A stretch of 64,000 bases of DNA from Rodentolepis nana (Eukaryota > Platyhelminthes > Cestoda > Cyclophyllidea > Hymenolepididae): NCBI GenBank assembly GCA_900617975.1, contig UZAE01012026.1, forward strand, positions 25,096-89,095. Direction: 5' to 3'. Below the pieces are notes generated by a model. That model was not told the origin of the DNA, did no database searches, and saw nothing but the letters and a program-made list of their open reading frames with translations. Numbering within the stretch: the first letter of the stretch is position 1; each line of letters starts with the position of its first letter. Of the stretch, positions 13,701 through 28,700 are shown piece by piece. A program made the translations under genes and the position numbers.

Positions 13701-16700
13701 AAACTTACACTTGGACCACAGCACCGCTGACAAAATTACTATGAAAAATCTTTCGTCACACTATCTGAATTAATGTGTTTCCTACGTGGCTTGGATTTTG
13801 AATCTGTACTGTCTTTATCGAACAAAGCATCACAATATATATATATATATATATATATGTTAGAAGTAATCGGTTGCCAAAGCACTATTTTAATGCAACG
13901 GCGAGCTAATTCCACCCTTCTTACCTTTGATGGCCTCGGGACTTCTTTTGCGAAGACATACCCTTAGAAGGATGATTAACAACCACATCATCGGAGGATG
14001 ATGAGGATAAGGAGGAGGTTGGCGAGGATGAAATTTGTCTCCTTGGACTTTATGAAGAAAAAGGATGAAAATTATTTCAAGTCAATTCTGTAAAACTGCG
14101 ATTTCGTCTAATATATTGATAGTAGAGAGTTGTAAGACAACTTCAAATAAATTGATTTGAGACCTGTGAATGAGTCCCCTCTATTCATTCACAACCGGGG
14201 TTGAGCTAACTTGTACTCAATTCTTTTATATGTGATAGGCAGCGTCACTTTTCATATACCGATAATTACTTCATAGATAAGTGTCATTTAAAATTAGATT
14301 TTTAGCGCTATTTGGTTTATAAACATGAATTATGAGGAAATAATCATAGAATGTTAAGTTGAAATCCATTAAATCAATAAACTCAATGTAACTAACGGAA
14401 AATGTGAAGAAATAATACTGAAATCGAGTTATTACGCACCGAGAAGGTTGGTGATAATCCGAAGAAATATCGATCGACTCTTCGGGGCTAAAATATTTCC
14501 TATCAAAAAAGATAATATGTGATTGCGAATTAATTTTAGCAAAATAAAAGCAAAGCTGCCAGTTCTATTTTTTAGCGTTGAATTTCTTAATTCACTGAAC
14601 AGCATAGAAAAGGAAGCGTAAATAAAACCAAATAGTATTAAATTTCGTGGAAAAAGAAATGGAAATAAAAAAGAAATAATGATTTCTAGGTGAAGATGAA
14701 TCTACCTTTTTATCGAAAATGACACGGGTGCTCATGGTGATATTAATATTTCAGATGATAGAGTGTTGAATACTTAATTTAAATGAGAATGGAGAAAGCC
14801 TGTTTTATTGCAAAGGAAAAATTTAAGCCTAGTATAAGCAAATATAATTATTGAATCAAGCGGTTCATCAACCCCAATTAAGTAAAACAAATCCCATTAT
14901 GTATTAATTAATGAGTGTATGTGCCCAAAAACATCAAATGAACTCAATTGATCAATGTAGATGGAAAGCAGTTAGGTTTAGTTCGATGTAGATTTTCGAT
15001 TTCTTACACATGAAAGGGCGAAGAAGCAGAACTCATATGTATCCTTTTGTTGCCCATCTCGAAAATATTATTACTTTTTCTTCCATTCTGCCTGTTCTTG
15101 CAAATCGAAAGAAAATGGGAAAATTTGAAAAAAATAATAATAAGATTTCATCTACCAGAGGAAAGAATAGCTAGAGCTATTGAAAGGTTAATCATAGTGA
15201 AATATGTGTTAATTTGCTTACAAACTCAAGCAGACTATCTTTATTCATCAAGTTAATTACCTAATTACCTTGTTTAGTAAATGTTAAGGTTAAACTTTTC
15301 ATATAATTTTAAAAATACGTACTCGGGTGGCATTGAGTAATCCCGGTGTTTTTTGTGAGAATTCCTTGGCATTTTCTTTCCAGTACGAGTCGCAGATGAG
15401 TTTTTCTTTGACCTTGTAATTTTTATTAAGAATCGCGAATAAATTATAACCAATCTCATAATTTTAAAAATCATTAAATATGAAAATGATATAAAACGTT
15501 AATTTTAAGCTTGAAATCGTATTTGTATCATATATTTCCAAATCATTTAATGCGACGAAATTCACAATCGCTTTTCTATAGTTCTGAGAAAATCATCAAT
15601 TTTGCCCGTGATAAACTAATATTATAAATAATTTATGAGCATTTCTTGGCAATGTAAAATGAAGATTTTCAATTAATAGCTAGTTAGTGTTTCGACTGTT
15701 GACATCCAAAGTACCCATATTGAAATTTAACAACTTTACAAATTGGCAGTCTCTATAATTGAGTTGAATTTAATGCTTATATTTTATAATAACAATATAA
15801 TTTTGTTGAAAAAATGGTTATTTTGATAGTTAAAATTACAAGCATCCGTATATTATTTGAAATAGAAACCATCCATATAATAATTCAAACGAAGCTTTCA
15901 ACACTTTTCTAAGCATTTATATAAACAAAAAATTCAAATGAGACAAATATTTACGTATTATTGATGTGAAAATCATGATATCTTAAAGTTTATCAACTGT
16001 TAATAGTCACATTAAATGACTTACAAATTAATTACTCCAGCAGGATTTGAACAAACTACTGATCACTTTCGGCAACAGTGACACTTTAATCAACAAAGAA
16101 GTCATTCGAATTACTTTCTTCAGCGTTAACTAATTGGCTCGAGTAATCGCCACGCTGCACGAATGGGTATGAAGGAACCTACAGTTCAACTACACCCCAC
16201 ACAAGCTCTTTAATGAAATTAGACAACCTAACGTCTTGTCATATCAAAAATATCCTTTATTCAAATTATGCGTATAATTACATTAATAATTAAGATAATT
16301 TGAACGATGGAGCAACAAAATTTATCGTACCGCATAGTCAATCCCCTACCACTCACTTTAAATCAATATCTCAACCAGAACTTTGTATCCCTCTGCCAAA
16401 GCGCTACTCAAAAGCAGTTTCGTTTTGTTTTTCTCATAAACTGCATGATTAGCATTTTGAGCGCAAATATGTTTTTGCTAGATCTTGCCAAATTATTAAC
16501 TTTATATACTTTCAAGTTGAGATTATGACGATGGAGTCTGATCGAAAGACCAAATCTGTGGTTATAACTAATGAAGCACGTAGAGATTTTCTCTAAGAAA
16601 TAGCTTAAATTTCATTTGATTATGCATCTTCCACAGTACCATATTTACCCGAATATACGTATATAAGTACCATTTCTTAAAGTATTCTTGAAAAAAAATA

Positions 16701-19700
16701 AAGCTGGGACAAATCCAAAGCAAGCCGTCTCTGAAATTTATCAATATTTAAAGCATAATTAGTTTAATGAAATATGACTCAACTTATAAAATACGAAATA
16801 ATGAGAGATAGATTTATTCTAATGTAGTTGAGAAAAGTTACTTTGATTTCATTAAACATCAAGGCATTTGATTTCTTCAGCCACTTATTTTCTTAATATT
16901 ATATATTAAATACATATTGCTTATATTAAAATATACCTCAATTTCTCGATATTCACATCTATTTGTTTGACTTTCTTTATCATGGAAGATTATAAAATAT
17001 TTTTTGATTCTGTCTAAGAGCCAATAGGCGTATAAAATGTTTTAAAATTAAGTCCCGTACAATAAAGCCAGTTTAAAATGTTTTCCGCTTTATTTCGATA
17101 TGAGTAACATCTAAAGTACATTTCGCGTCAAAACCTACCACCGAAGAATTACTTACCTTCTTGATTTCTTCAAGGGATCAAAATTAATCGGCTCAGTCTT
17201 TATTTGACGCTTGATCTCCTGTTTACTAGGCATTTGAACCTCAATTTCTCGAATGAATGGTTGGTCTTCTGGTTTCTTAACGTCAGATACATCGGTCAAG
17301 CTGCAAAAATTGAAAATGCATAATTGAATGCAAGTACTCGTCAGAACAATATAAATGCTCTTCATCCAAACACCAAAGCATTGTTTTAAATTTCTTTATT
17401 TTGTTTTTTAAAGATGCTTATGAAGATTCATACCTTGGGTATACTTGTCCATTTGTGTATTGCCTAAGAAACAACGCGATACGAGAGCAAGCAAAGCGAA
17501 TTACCAGAGACACACCATACTATTAGGCTTTTACATTTTATCCTTCGCACACTTACGATTCTTGATTAGTATTATTTTCACCTCGTATGTCGACGGATGT
17601 CATTGAAAGGTTTTCTTCCAAAGTATCAGCCCTAAATAATCGCATTAAATACCCATAATTCTATTTAAAAATTTATTAAGCTGATGGCAAAAGGGACTCT
17701 GAAAAGATGAACAATAGTGTCAAAACTGTATGCTAAAGTATAATATGTGAATCTAACCTGGTATGGTCGTTTACAAAGATATTACTTAATGGTGCTCATT
17801 TGCTAATTAATTATTTTTACATTTTGGTTTAAATTCTATTATTGCAGTACAACCAATTGCATCTTAGTATTAATGAAATTACTTGATGGGAAGGATGTAT
17901 TTTTACTAAATAGTATTTAACAAATTAGTGCAAGTTTGATTCCATATTGAAACCGTCGTATTAATTATATTGACTGGTTAGCAAGTAGAGCTCACTACTA
18001 TATCGCTAAAAGTACACGGTATGTATTATACTACTTTATTTTCTTACTACTTCAGCTAATTAAAAACGTTTTGCATTATAGCTTCACTTTCATATAGATC
18101 AATTCTATTCCAATCTGATAACACTTTATAATTTTTGAAAAATTGCGAGGCTGCCACTGCAGGGAGAAGTTCTAATCTTTACTACTAATATTTTATTAAG
18201 TAGAAAGGTGAATTGTTGCAATTAACACAAATTCAATTTAACTATCTAAATTGTTAATCATAGTTCTAATCCTTGGATGTGAAAGCTCAATTCTTTTAAC
18301 GAATTAAATCTGCATTTAAAGAATTGCTTATATTTTAGTATTATTAGTCAAATCAATAATGTGTATTTACTTATCTTAGAAATTCTTGTGGATATAGTGC
18401 AACCTATTATCAAAATCTCGATGTCTATTATCCTTTGAATGCGATTTTAAGTGCTTTTTCCAGAAAATAAGCTCTAATGTAGAGCATTTTAAAGTTTTTT
18501 CTGTGGTAAAAGATTATTCAGTTTAATATTTGGGCTAAATTAAGGAGGAATTTCTTTTGTAGTGAATAATATTTAACTAAGCGCATTACTTTTATGCGGT
18601 TAGGAGTTCCGATCGATTCAAGAAATCTGAAAAGTTAATTCGAAAGGATATTACGAAATCTGAATAGAACCGCCTCTCAAATACGTATTCAATCGAAAAG
18701 AATGAAAATAAAATCAATATTTACAATTAGAGTTCTCGGAAATGTCGATGAATAAATATCATAACTATGGGCTCATACACGATTTCTTCATATTCCAAAT
18801 AGTTGAAAATTCAACAGAATACTACTTTTGTCACTGAAAACCGTCAACTGGTATCATTTTAGAAAGTCAGTCATTTATGATAATATAAACTCATGGTTAA
18901 ACATGATACAAGCATCAATCATTGATTTTAAAATCAATTATGAAAGCAGACATTTTGATTAACTTTTGAACCTCCGATAATTAGTAAACTGATTAATTAC
19001 TACTGAGTGTTAATAGCGTCAACAAAAAAGTTTTTGACCTGCAATTTTTTCGAACGCTTTGTCATGCGTTACATAAGTCATTAAATAATTATTTAAATTT
19101 AAGGTAGCTGATTAATGGTTCCACAATGAAAGACATTGGATATCATTCATTTTTTATTTTGAAAAATCTGCATATCGAAATTATTATGCCTTCAATTCAT
19201 ATGCTTAACTGCAACGAATGTACAGATTTATAATAGTAAAATACTAGCCTCCCTGAGTTTGAAGCTAAATAACTATTCGCTAAATAAGATATTTCATTAA
19301 CCTATCTGGCTTAACTATGGTAAGCTTTACCATAAAACGACAAAGGTGTTATTATACTCTCTGAGCAAGTCTATGCAGAAAAATCGATCCATGCCTTAAA
19401 CTACTATTGACCTCGGTTTACTGACAATTGAGAAAAGATAGTTTTTTTCTCACATAAAAGCAGGCTTATACAACTCAGAACAGATGCAACGCAAATGGTT
19501 TATGCTAAAATGGATGCGATTTAGACGGTGAATCATAATAAAAAATTTATTCCGCGCCAGCTGAAAACTAGCCATAATTAAAAGGTGAATACTTTGTGCC
19601 ATCGACTTTGCGCATGTGCGTATGAAGTGAGAAGCATTGATGAGCAAAGAATTGTAATTGCGCAGAAAATTCACGAACTGAAGGGTCTCCCATGTCCTAT

Positions 19701-22700
19701 AGAATGTTTTTAACACCTATGTGAAACTAAAATCTATTAAGAGATTGCATCTTCATGTGCTCCTTTATCATAATTTGGATATTCAGCAAAGCAAGGATGT
19801 TGTGCATTTATTCGGTAGCTTATTATACAACTAAACTTGTTGCCCAAAGTAATAAAGCATTTAAATGTATGCAGAATCTTACCTAGCCAAGACATCTGAA
19901 ACCGAATCCTCTTTCATAGGATTTTGGAATGCGTCGTTGCTGCGACTTAATTAGATATGAATGAGTAAAAATTCATTATATGATCTTAATAAGAAAAGAA
20001 TTTCATTTAATTAGAGACGTACGCTCTTTGTTCCACTTGTTTGAAAAATCCTGAGGTATCGGAGGATGATAGGCGCGCATTCAAACTAAAAGTTGTTTAA
20101 TTTGATAAAATTGTACAAACGAGAGCAAAGCGTTGAGAAGCCAACTTATCTAAACATACTCAATGGTTCCAGGTGCAATGCCAATTGTCGCAGGCATCTG
20201 AGTTGTTGGTGTCAATTCATAAGGTTGACTACCATTATCACTAAAATTAAAATTAAATATTGAGAAAGCTTTTTGTCGTTTTTATTAAAAATATTTTGAG
20301 TGAGCTCTGTTAGATTAATATCAAACTAACCGCTCTTAAATATTATGAAAATTTAATAAAATATTATGGCCAGCAGCTTAGTTTAATTAGATTATGTAAA
20401 AAATAATCTGCTTAGAAAAGAAAAGAAATCTATAAAAATGAGCTGAGGAGCGTTGACGCTTGAAGAAGTTAAATGTACTTCTGAGTAAAAAGTAAATAAA
20501 AAAGTCATAGAAAGCCTGCGATTCACCAAAAAATATTCAATTCCTTTCTTTTAGATGATTTTATTAGAGGATAAGTAAAAAAATAACATCCCTACCGCGT
20601 CCAAAACTCTTGCCATGGACTGTAAGATATTGATCGAACAATTCAAAGTTTGACCTACATTATCGTTGATAGCACAGAGGATATTGACGTGTTGCTTCCT
20701 TTTGTCTATTCAAGATGCATTAACTTCCATTTCAATTATCATATTTAATAAAACCGCCCTTTCAATATTACTGAAATTCATCTCTCCATTTACTTTCGTC
20801 ATCAATGAGTACCAGACTTGGTTTACGCCACTTGAACATGGCGTTCTTTGGAAAGGTAGTGAAAGTCAAGGATGACAAGAACCAGGACCAATAAAATATG
20901 ACATTTATGCTGCAAAAAATGAAATAAACATTACTTCTTTATAGTTCACCATTCTTTCCACAGATTAGTTGCCGTACGCATCCCAACTGTTCCCGCTTTT
21001 GATTAGTATTTATTAATAAAGCACTTAACAATACTGCCTCTTATATAATTAACTGACTATCATGATAAGAAATCAAATTCAAAGTTGTTAACTCGCCTAA
21101 GTATTGAAGGTGTTCGTTCTTTAGTTCGAAGCAATGATTTTTTAGGTTCTTTGGATTCTTGCTTGCTAAAAAAATATGAAAAATATTAAGTGGGTCCAAG
21201 CCATTATGCTCCTAGTCTAGGCAACAATATAAGCCGACTAAAGGGCGGAAGGCACTATCATAAATTCAATTAATTATAAATGGCGACAATAATTAATTAT
21301 TGAATATTATCTAAATCTAATTAAGCTCTTTAATTAGTGCATAATCATCGTAAGATGTCATATTTTTCATTAGTGATGGGGATTTTTAAGCGGAAGAACT
21401 AATTTTGAAATTGAATCACGGCCTTCTTACAGTGATTTGACAGAGCTTTCCTCGTTAAATCGACTGTTTCTCATCAAAAACGAATCAGAAGATTTTGACG
21501 AACTAAAAAATAAAAATTCGGAAAGTTGATTGTACTTTTGTGCATTTAAACGGCAGCAAAATCTCCATAATAGTCATTAGTGAAATTATTGATAACTAAG
21601 TTATAGTATGAAATCAACTTATTTAAATACTAATAAACATTTACTAAAATAATTTTTAATGGAAATCAATTCACAAATTTATTGTGATTAGTTATAGTTT
21701 AAGATATTTGTATTAAGATCTTATTAAACTATTAAAATGTAAATTAATTCAGTAGATTATTTTGATTGGGGCAGTTCACTGCAATCTTTCATTTCCTTTA
21801 TGAAAATTAATTTCAACGTCATCGACTTATGCCACTCCCATTATTAGTTAAAATTAACTAATCGACTTGGATACGTCTCACTGTGGTGAGCATCGAAATC
21901 CGGATTTCTGATCATGCAGACACGGCGTCAGTCTTCTGATGGTTATGTTTATTTTCCATATCCAACATGAAATATTTAAGATCAATCCGGTAGCTTCGAA
22001 TAACCCTATCATGTAAATGTAAATTAAAATATCATCAAGTTTTTGCATAAAATCAATAAAGGTTAAAACACATTGAAAGAGCTCAGTCGTAAGCAGAACT
22101 TTTTTTGGTTGAGTAATTAAATTCAAGCTGTCGATAATATGTGTAAAAGTCCTCTTCTAGACTATGACAAGCAATCGATACGATTAAAAAATCCTTGTGA
22201 TGGGTGTGCAGAGATAATTGGTGACGCCTCCACTTTATCCAGGCACTTTTTTCGTCATTTTCTTTATGAATAAACATAAGTGGGTAATCTCGTTTATTTC
22301 ATGTAACTATGAGTAAACTTGAAACTTACAAAGAATTTAATTAAAACATAGAAGAAATGGATTTCTGGATTTGCAATAAGGAGGTCTTCGAATGTAAATT
22401 AAAATGTTAAAAGCATCTACGAGATCTGTGGGAGTTTAGGGCTTTTAAATCCTAATCACGTTGCATAAAGGTCGTATTTTTTACTTTACGTGTTAATTTC
22501 AATAAAATTCACAAATCAACAAATAGTAAAGGCAAAATAAGTTTTTTTCTTTTATTTCAAAAATTTGCTTGGGTTACCCCTACTGATATTATCTTTTGAA
22601 ACTACCAAATTATCGCCACATGGGGGAATGGTTTTTATTTCTTTCGACTAAAGCCAAATACTCGAGGCGTAATTGAAAGTATTTTACGTAATCCAGAAAA

Positions 22701-25700
22701 TTCCACTTGTGAGGTTCGTTAGCTCATTTGAGTTATACAGTCTTCAATCGTTGTTAACTTCCTTTCAAGAAAACAATATTGCTTCCCCCTTTTCTCTCGT
22801 CGACTCAAAGATAAAATAAATTCAAAATCTTCTGCCCACTTGTCAAACCCATTTCACACCCCTATACTCAATTTGCTAAGCTCTAGTCTGAAGAGCTATT
22901 AAGAGTCATTAAGCTTGGCACCAGAAATCTGGCGTTTTACTCAAAAACACTAGCATACACGTGTGCCAATGTGAGTGCTTGAAAATAATGAACCGGTTTT
23001 TTATTCGAAGTTAGTATTTTATTATGCACCTGAAGCAATATTTTCTGGGTTTTAACCATTACAAATGGAGAGCAAACAACGATCAAAGTGCTCCATTGTT
23101 GAAAAGCAACATTTATGAAGATTTTCCGGTATTTCAATACGGGCCAAATTACCGTCCCGTGAAGATCAGCAGAAAGGGCAATTTTATTGCTTATATCATT
23201 ATAGTTAATAACATCAAGAACCATCAAGCAGAACTCAAGATTACGCGTTCCGTAGCGAAGTTCAAGGTAGTTTAAGAGACTACATGAAAACGTTCAAAAT
23301 GCAAATATAAATCCATGCAATGTGTTCTTTTATTCCTCTGTAATGTAACTGAAATATGTATTTATGAAGTTATTTTGTTTATAAAATAAGGGACTAGTTC
23401 ACTTCCTGCTCGCATTTTATACCGCGTCTTCATCGACGAAGCAGGGGTAAAGTCGATAGGTCTAATAAGTTAGAGATTTCGAACTAGTATCAAATACGCA
23501 TTACTAAATTAGAATATTGATCAAACACAGTCAATAATGGAGAGAAATGTGGATTTCTGTTTTTTAACTTCGGTCCAAAAAAATACGAACATTTGTTACT
23601 TGATAAATTAATGTCAGATCTGAGCGTATTCTAACTGATAACAAAACAATCAATCACAAAGACCCATGGGGCAAATTTCGGCTCCCTCAGGCTCCATATT
23701 ATCATTATTTGTCAATTCCATTGAATGATTTTTTATTTAAAATGAAGTAGGAAGTTGCTTAAGCGGAGGCGCGATAAGTTATTGGCATTTATGTTCATAA
23801 AACAGGATAAATATCGGGACTGCTGATAAATACACTGAACGTTTATTCTTATGACTTTAAACATGGGATAGCCCTATGCTTTCCCCAAATCATCAGTGTA
23901 AAGCATTCCAAGCTCATAAATAAACTAACTTCAATTAAATTATGGCGAAATAGCTTCAAGCGCTGTGGAAGGAACTAGGACGCTACAGATGAGCGTTAAT
24001 TCGAATAACAATAAAAAACCAGAATTATATTATAAATATCGTTCTAGGAAGAAAAACTGACGTTTGCTTCGGTTGCCCAGTTAGTTGTGTTGCTCCCTGA
24101 GACTTCGCCATGGCTTCTTTTTCACGCTGTTGGAAGAAGGTGAGATTTGCTTGGTACCTATTTCAAAATTTAAAAAAACTAATTTAATGCTTTGCTATGC
24201 TCTTTTCCATAAATCGATTTTTATTTTCTACGACATAAAAATCAAAACCCCAAAAAGAGAAGAGTGAAATTGCAGGCTTTCTTTGCTAATGTGTTGTCAT
24301 TCTCCTCTTATTTTCTTTATTATTACATTTTATACTTGACAGATTTAATATTGTTTAAGTTATTAATTTTGCGATACGATGTGAACTTAGCCTTTAAATT
24401 TTATGGGATTTGAATAACTATTGCTATTTTGGTTTAGTACTTTTTATCTTCTTACATAGTCAATAAAATCTTGAAAGCATTTAGAGCATCAATTTTTGCA
24501 AACCAAATTTGTTGAACTCCGTTTAGCTATTCTAGAAGAAATCAATTTCTACCATCGCCATTGTTATCATAACGGGTTAAATATGAAAACGTTGACCCAC
24601 TGTAGCATATTGGATTAGAGCCTTCAAAGTTCTTTAGGTAAATGTCTTCTTAACCGCAAAAAAATATCATTTAAACTTTGAGATAAGTTTTGAAAATGCG
24701 CCGGTTAATCTAAGATAACGACGATCTTAAATATAATATCCAAAATCTAGATAATCTAAACTTGAGAAAACGTCTATTCTTCATTTATTCTTTTTGACAT
24801 TCTCATTTTTAGCAAGTGAGTGCCTTTATGATTCGACTTACCCTAAATTCAGAAAAGTTATTGAAATTTTTTGTTACCACAAAGGGGTGATTTCAAAATG
24901 TAATATATGTCAAGTAAATATATGTAAATAACCAATGAACTGTATTTCATCTAAACCCACCCAAAAGGTCGTTGTTCCTCCGAATCACTTGAATCAGGTG
25001 GTATTCTATAAAAAAAGAAATATTTTTTATAAATGTTAAATCGTGAATTACATACATCCTTAAGGGAAAAAAATTATAAAAAATATGCAGCATATCATAA
25101 TATGCAAACAAATATTATTTCTTCTTGAGGACCCGAAGTAGCCAAAACAGAGTATTTAACCAATTACTAAATATGCCTTGAACACAGTGAAGGTAATAGT
25201 CCAGAGGGATCTTTGTCATATTGTTCCCACAAACAATATTTGGAGTAACAATAACAGAATGCTTTTCCGATGGGTCTACATTGGATTTATGAATAAAATT
25301 ATGAGTGCATTTTGTAAATAATCATTTCTGACTTTAAAATTCCAACCAAATCTTAAAGCAAAAATCAGTTCCGATATTTATTACTCTCTTTAACTATTAA
25401 TAATTGCTATTTTCTTAAAGGTATTGATTTTTTGAGCCAATAGAAATTATTTGGATTTCAATGCCATTTGTCACTCACTCAAAAATATTTTCACAAAGTT
25501 AGTTCATTGCAAAATTTGGTTTTACTTCCTAAAGATGGAATGATAAGGAATTGTACTGAGAAAGTGAGAGGGGAAGCAAATCTTAGAACTGCGTTATTGC
25601 GGAGTTGCCAAATGCCTTGGTCAAGCTTTAAAAAAAGTTACTCTAAACATCTTATTTTCCAAATTGGGCTGAGTGATAGACTCGCCTCCATGTGGTGTAT

Positions 25701-28700
25701 CTTGGGCAACCTGTACACAAAGGGCAAAAAATCTATAAACAGGCAGTTGAATTCTGACTTTCAACACCATGACCCTACTCTGTGTCATATTCCACTACGT
25801 CCACAATACTCACCTCGCCTTTTTGTGCCTTTGTGTCTGTCTCTTTTTCATTTATGAATCATTCCTCTTTCCCCTCCTCCTGTCGAATTTGTCACATTTT
25901 GATGTTTCTCCCCTCTGTAAAGCACGACGTCAACTAAAGAGCTAATGATAACTAGCATAAAGCCTGCCATTTGATATAATATTAATATTATTATTATTAA
26001 AATTCTTTCGAATTTATGGATCCAACACAGACTAGAATGAAACCAATGGAATATTCAAAACTCTAGTTTTCATGACTTAAACATGCAAAAATTCAACGTC
26101 TTTTGCTTAAACTACAAAAAAATTCACCTCAAAGAAGCCAATTTAGATGCAGTCAAGGGTAATATGGCAGTTGCGCACAAATTTTCCCAAAAAGAACAGC
26201 AGTGATTTTGCAACATCGAAGTGGTAGCCTTTCAGCAGGAAATACAAGAGCCCAATTTGGCATTAAATTATTAAAAGTTGATTCACAATCCTGAAAAATC
26301 ATCCAGGCTACACCTAGTCAACAAATGAGAGGCAGTAGTATGCGCGTTTCTCAGTATTACGGGTTTAAGGGAATGCCGGTGACTTAGTTTCCCCCCCCCT
26401 CCCTTAACTTCAAACCCAAAATTTGAACAGGTAGAGTATTTATCGCTTTATCCTAATAAATAAGCAATGTATTTTAAGGTAGAACTCAACAAATAAAAAA
26501 TCAAACATCGTAACTACTGAACCAATAAAAAACACATCGTAATACGATATTCGGTTTTTATGTAAATGGTCAAGTTAGTAAACCAGACTCCTAGTTAGGA
26601 AATAAAGCAATGATGATTTTACAATTACTGTGATTAGATTAGAGGTTATTTAATATTAGATAATGCGATTATTTAATGCTGCTTACTTAGGCATAGCAAT
26701 CGATTCCATAATTGGAGGAATAGGAGTCGGTTGTTCAGGGATCTCTGGCATGGAACGTGGTGTTGAGGTCTTTAATGGCTGACCAGGCGAACTATGAAGG
26801 TTCGAATAGGGGCTTGAAGAGCTTGTAAATCCTTTGCCGTTTCCTCCATAGGATCGAAGGGATTGGTAATTTCCAGAATTGAAGGGACCTGATAGACGAC
26901 TTCTAAAGATGAAAAGATTCATTTATGTAATTATCATTAGTTTGTATTGTCAGTCAAACATTGATAGCATTGAAAAGACCATGCTTTCACGTCATTGACT
27001 TAAACACTATTTTACAGACCGAAAGATTAGCAAGAGCTTTTCTGCCTTTATATCCTCTTTTTAAGCCATTTCAAAGAAGTGCCATAAATCAGAATGCTCT
27101 CCTCAATATTACCGAATAATCCAAATATTTGTTCACAATTTAAAGTATTTGGCTTTTACATTAATAAACGAACCCCCAGCCATATTTGAAGCAAAAATAT
27201 TTACAGCGCCCATCTTTGATAACTGTTCAGTATCATTGTGGCATTCTCATCCTATTTATAAGTCAAACTTAATCGCCGCAGTGTACACTGATAGGTATCG
27301 AACCTTTGACTTCTATGCGAACGAGTATGCTAGCCTGGGTGCCGACAGCGTCAATTTGCAAGCTCGGACACTGTTATAGGGAATAAAACAGCAAAAACTT
27401 TTGAGTACCCAGATAATAGAGAATAAACTTAGAAATAGATGTTTCAAACTGTGTTGAAACCCATTTAGCTATGGTTATAACAAATATAGTCTTTTCTTAA
27501 TTTTCTTTCAGGCAGAAAGTAATAGTTTTGCTCATTAGATGTGTTTAACAAATGCAGTGGTAATCTTAGATGTACGAACTTAATGTGGGTCTTTTGGGCA
27601 TTGAAACAGGCATTCCATCCACTAATTTGACAAAATCTAAACTTGAAAACGATATTGAGTTCGTAAGTGATTGATTTGGTTTAGTGTCACATAATTCGGC
27701 AAAAAAGTTCAAGAGAATTAAAAAATTTGCTCTACAAAAGGCTTGGCCTTATAGCAAGATTAATGTTTTGAAATTACTGAAACCGAGTGTAGACCTTCTT
27801 CTTTGGTCGAAAAAATTTGAAATGGATCGTGAATGATAAATTGAGAAAGTCAAAATTTACCACAAATTTCACACAACAGCTTTGAAATGTTAACTCAAAA
27901 CATGAACACTAAATTTTTGGAGGCGACAAAATGGCTTAATCAATAGCATTTAGTAGCAATTGACGACATACTTTTCATAAAGTAACCACTGATTTCGATC
28001 ATTTTTCCGGCGCAATAAACAAAATTATTAATTGTGAAAATCTTCACATTCAAATTATATTTTTATAAAGTTCAGTATTTTATATGAGTGCGTTTCCCGC
28101 TTTTGTCAAAAACCCGCAGATTGTTTTCATTTGCGTCGTATTTGTTTTAGTAGAATTCCTGAGAAATTAGGCCTCATTTAATTATCTTTTTTCTTAAAGT
28201 AAGAAGAGGAAGTTCGAAAAGAGATATTGAAAATCTCGACTTTGCCGATAACAAGATTAGAAGCCGATTTCTCATGATACCTTCCAGAAAATTAAAAATT
28301 CAGCCTGTGGTGGCACACATTTTTCTGATGAATAAAAACTGTCTAATTTGAGTAACATGCATTTTATTTGAAGATTCAATTAAAGGACAGCGTTATGACA
28401 GTGATTCTCTTGTATGTATTTAAATAATGATTTTTAATTAGCCCTACTTAAATTTACAAGTAAAACGATTGAAAATACCAAACCATACTTTTATTTATGA
28501 CATATTTGTGAAAGAATTTTAACTTATTAAAATTTTGAGCGCAGACAAATGAATGCAAACAAAATTTTAACTTATTTAAATGTATTTCCTTTAACGAGAT
28601 TAGCTATTGTGGAACAGAATATTGCGAACACTTCCTCTTTTTTAATTCTTAACAGGTGTTCACCTTAATAATAAATGTAAAACGTTCCATGTGGCTCATT

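Noticed and set aside
22937..23275. Open frames on both strands (96 and 83 codons)
   Set aside because: They overlap each other antisense, show no known motif and lie in a large intron.
25468..25857. Plus-strand 129-codon open frame
   Set aside because: It runs into a dispersed repeat copy, and the frame is broken in the other copies.
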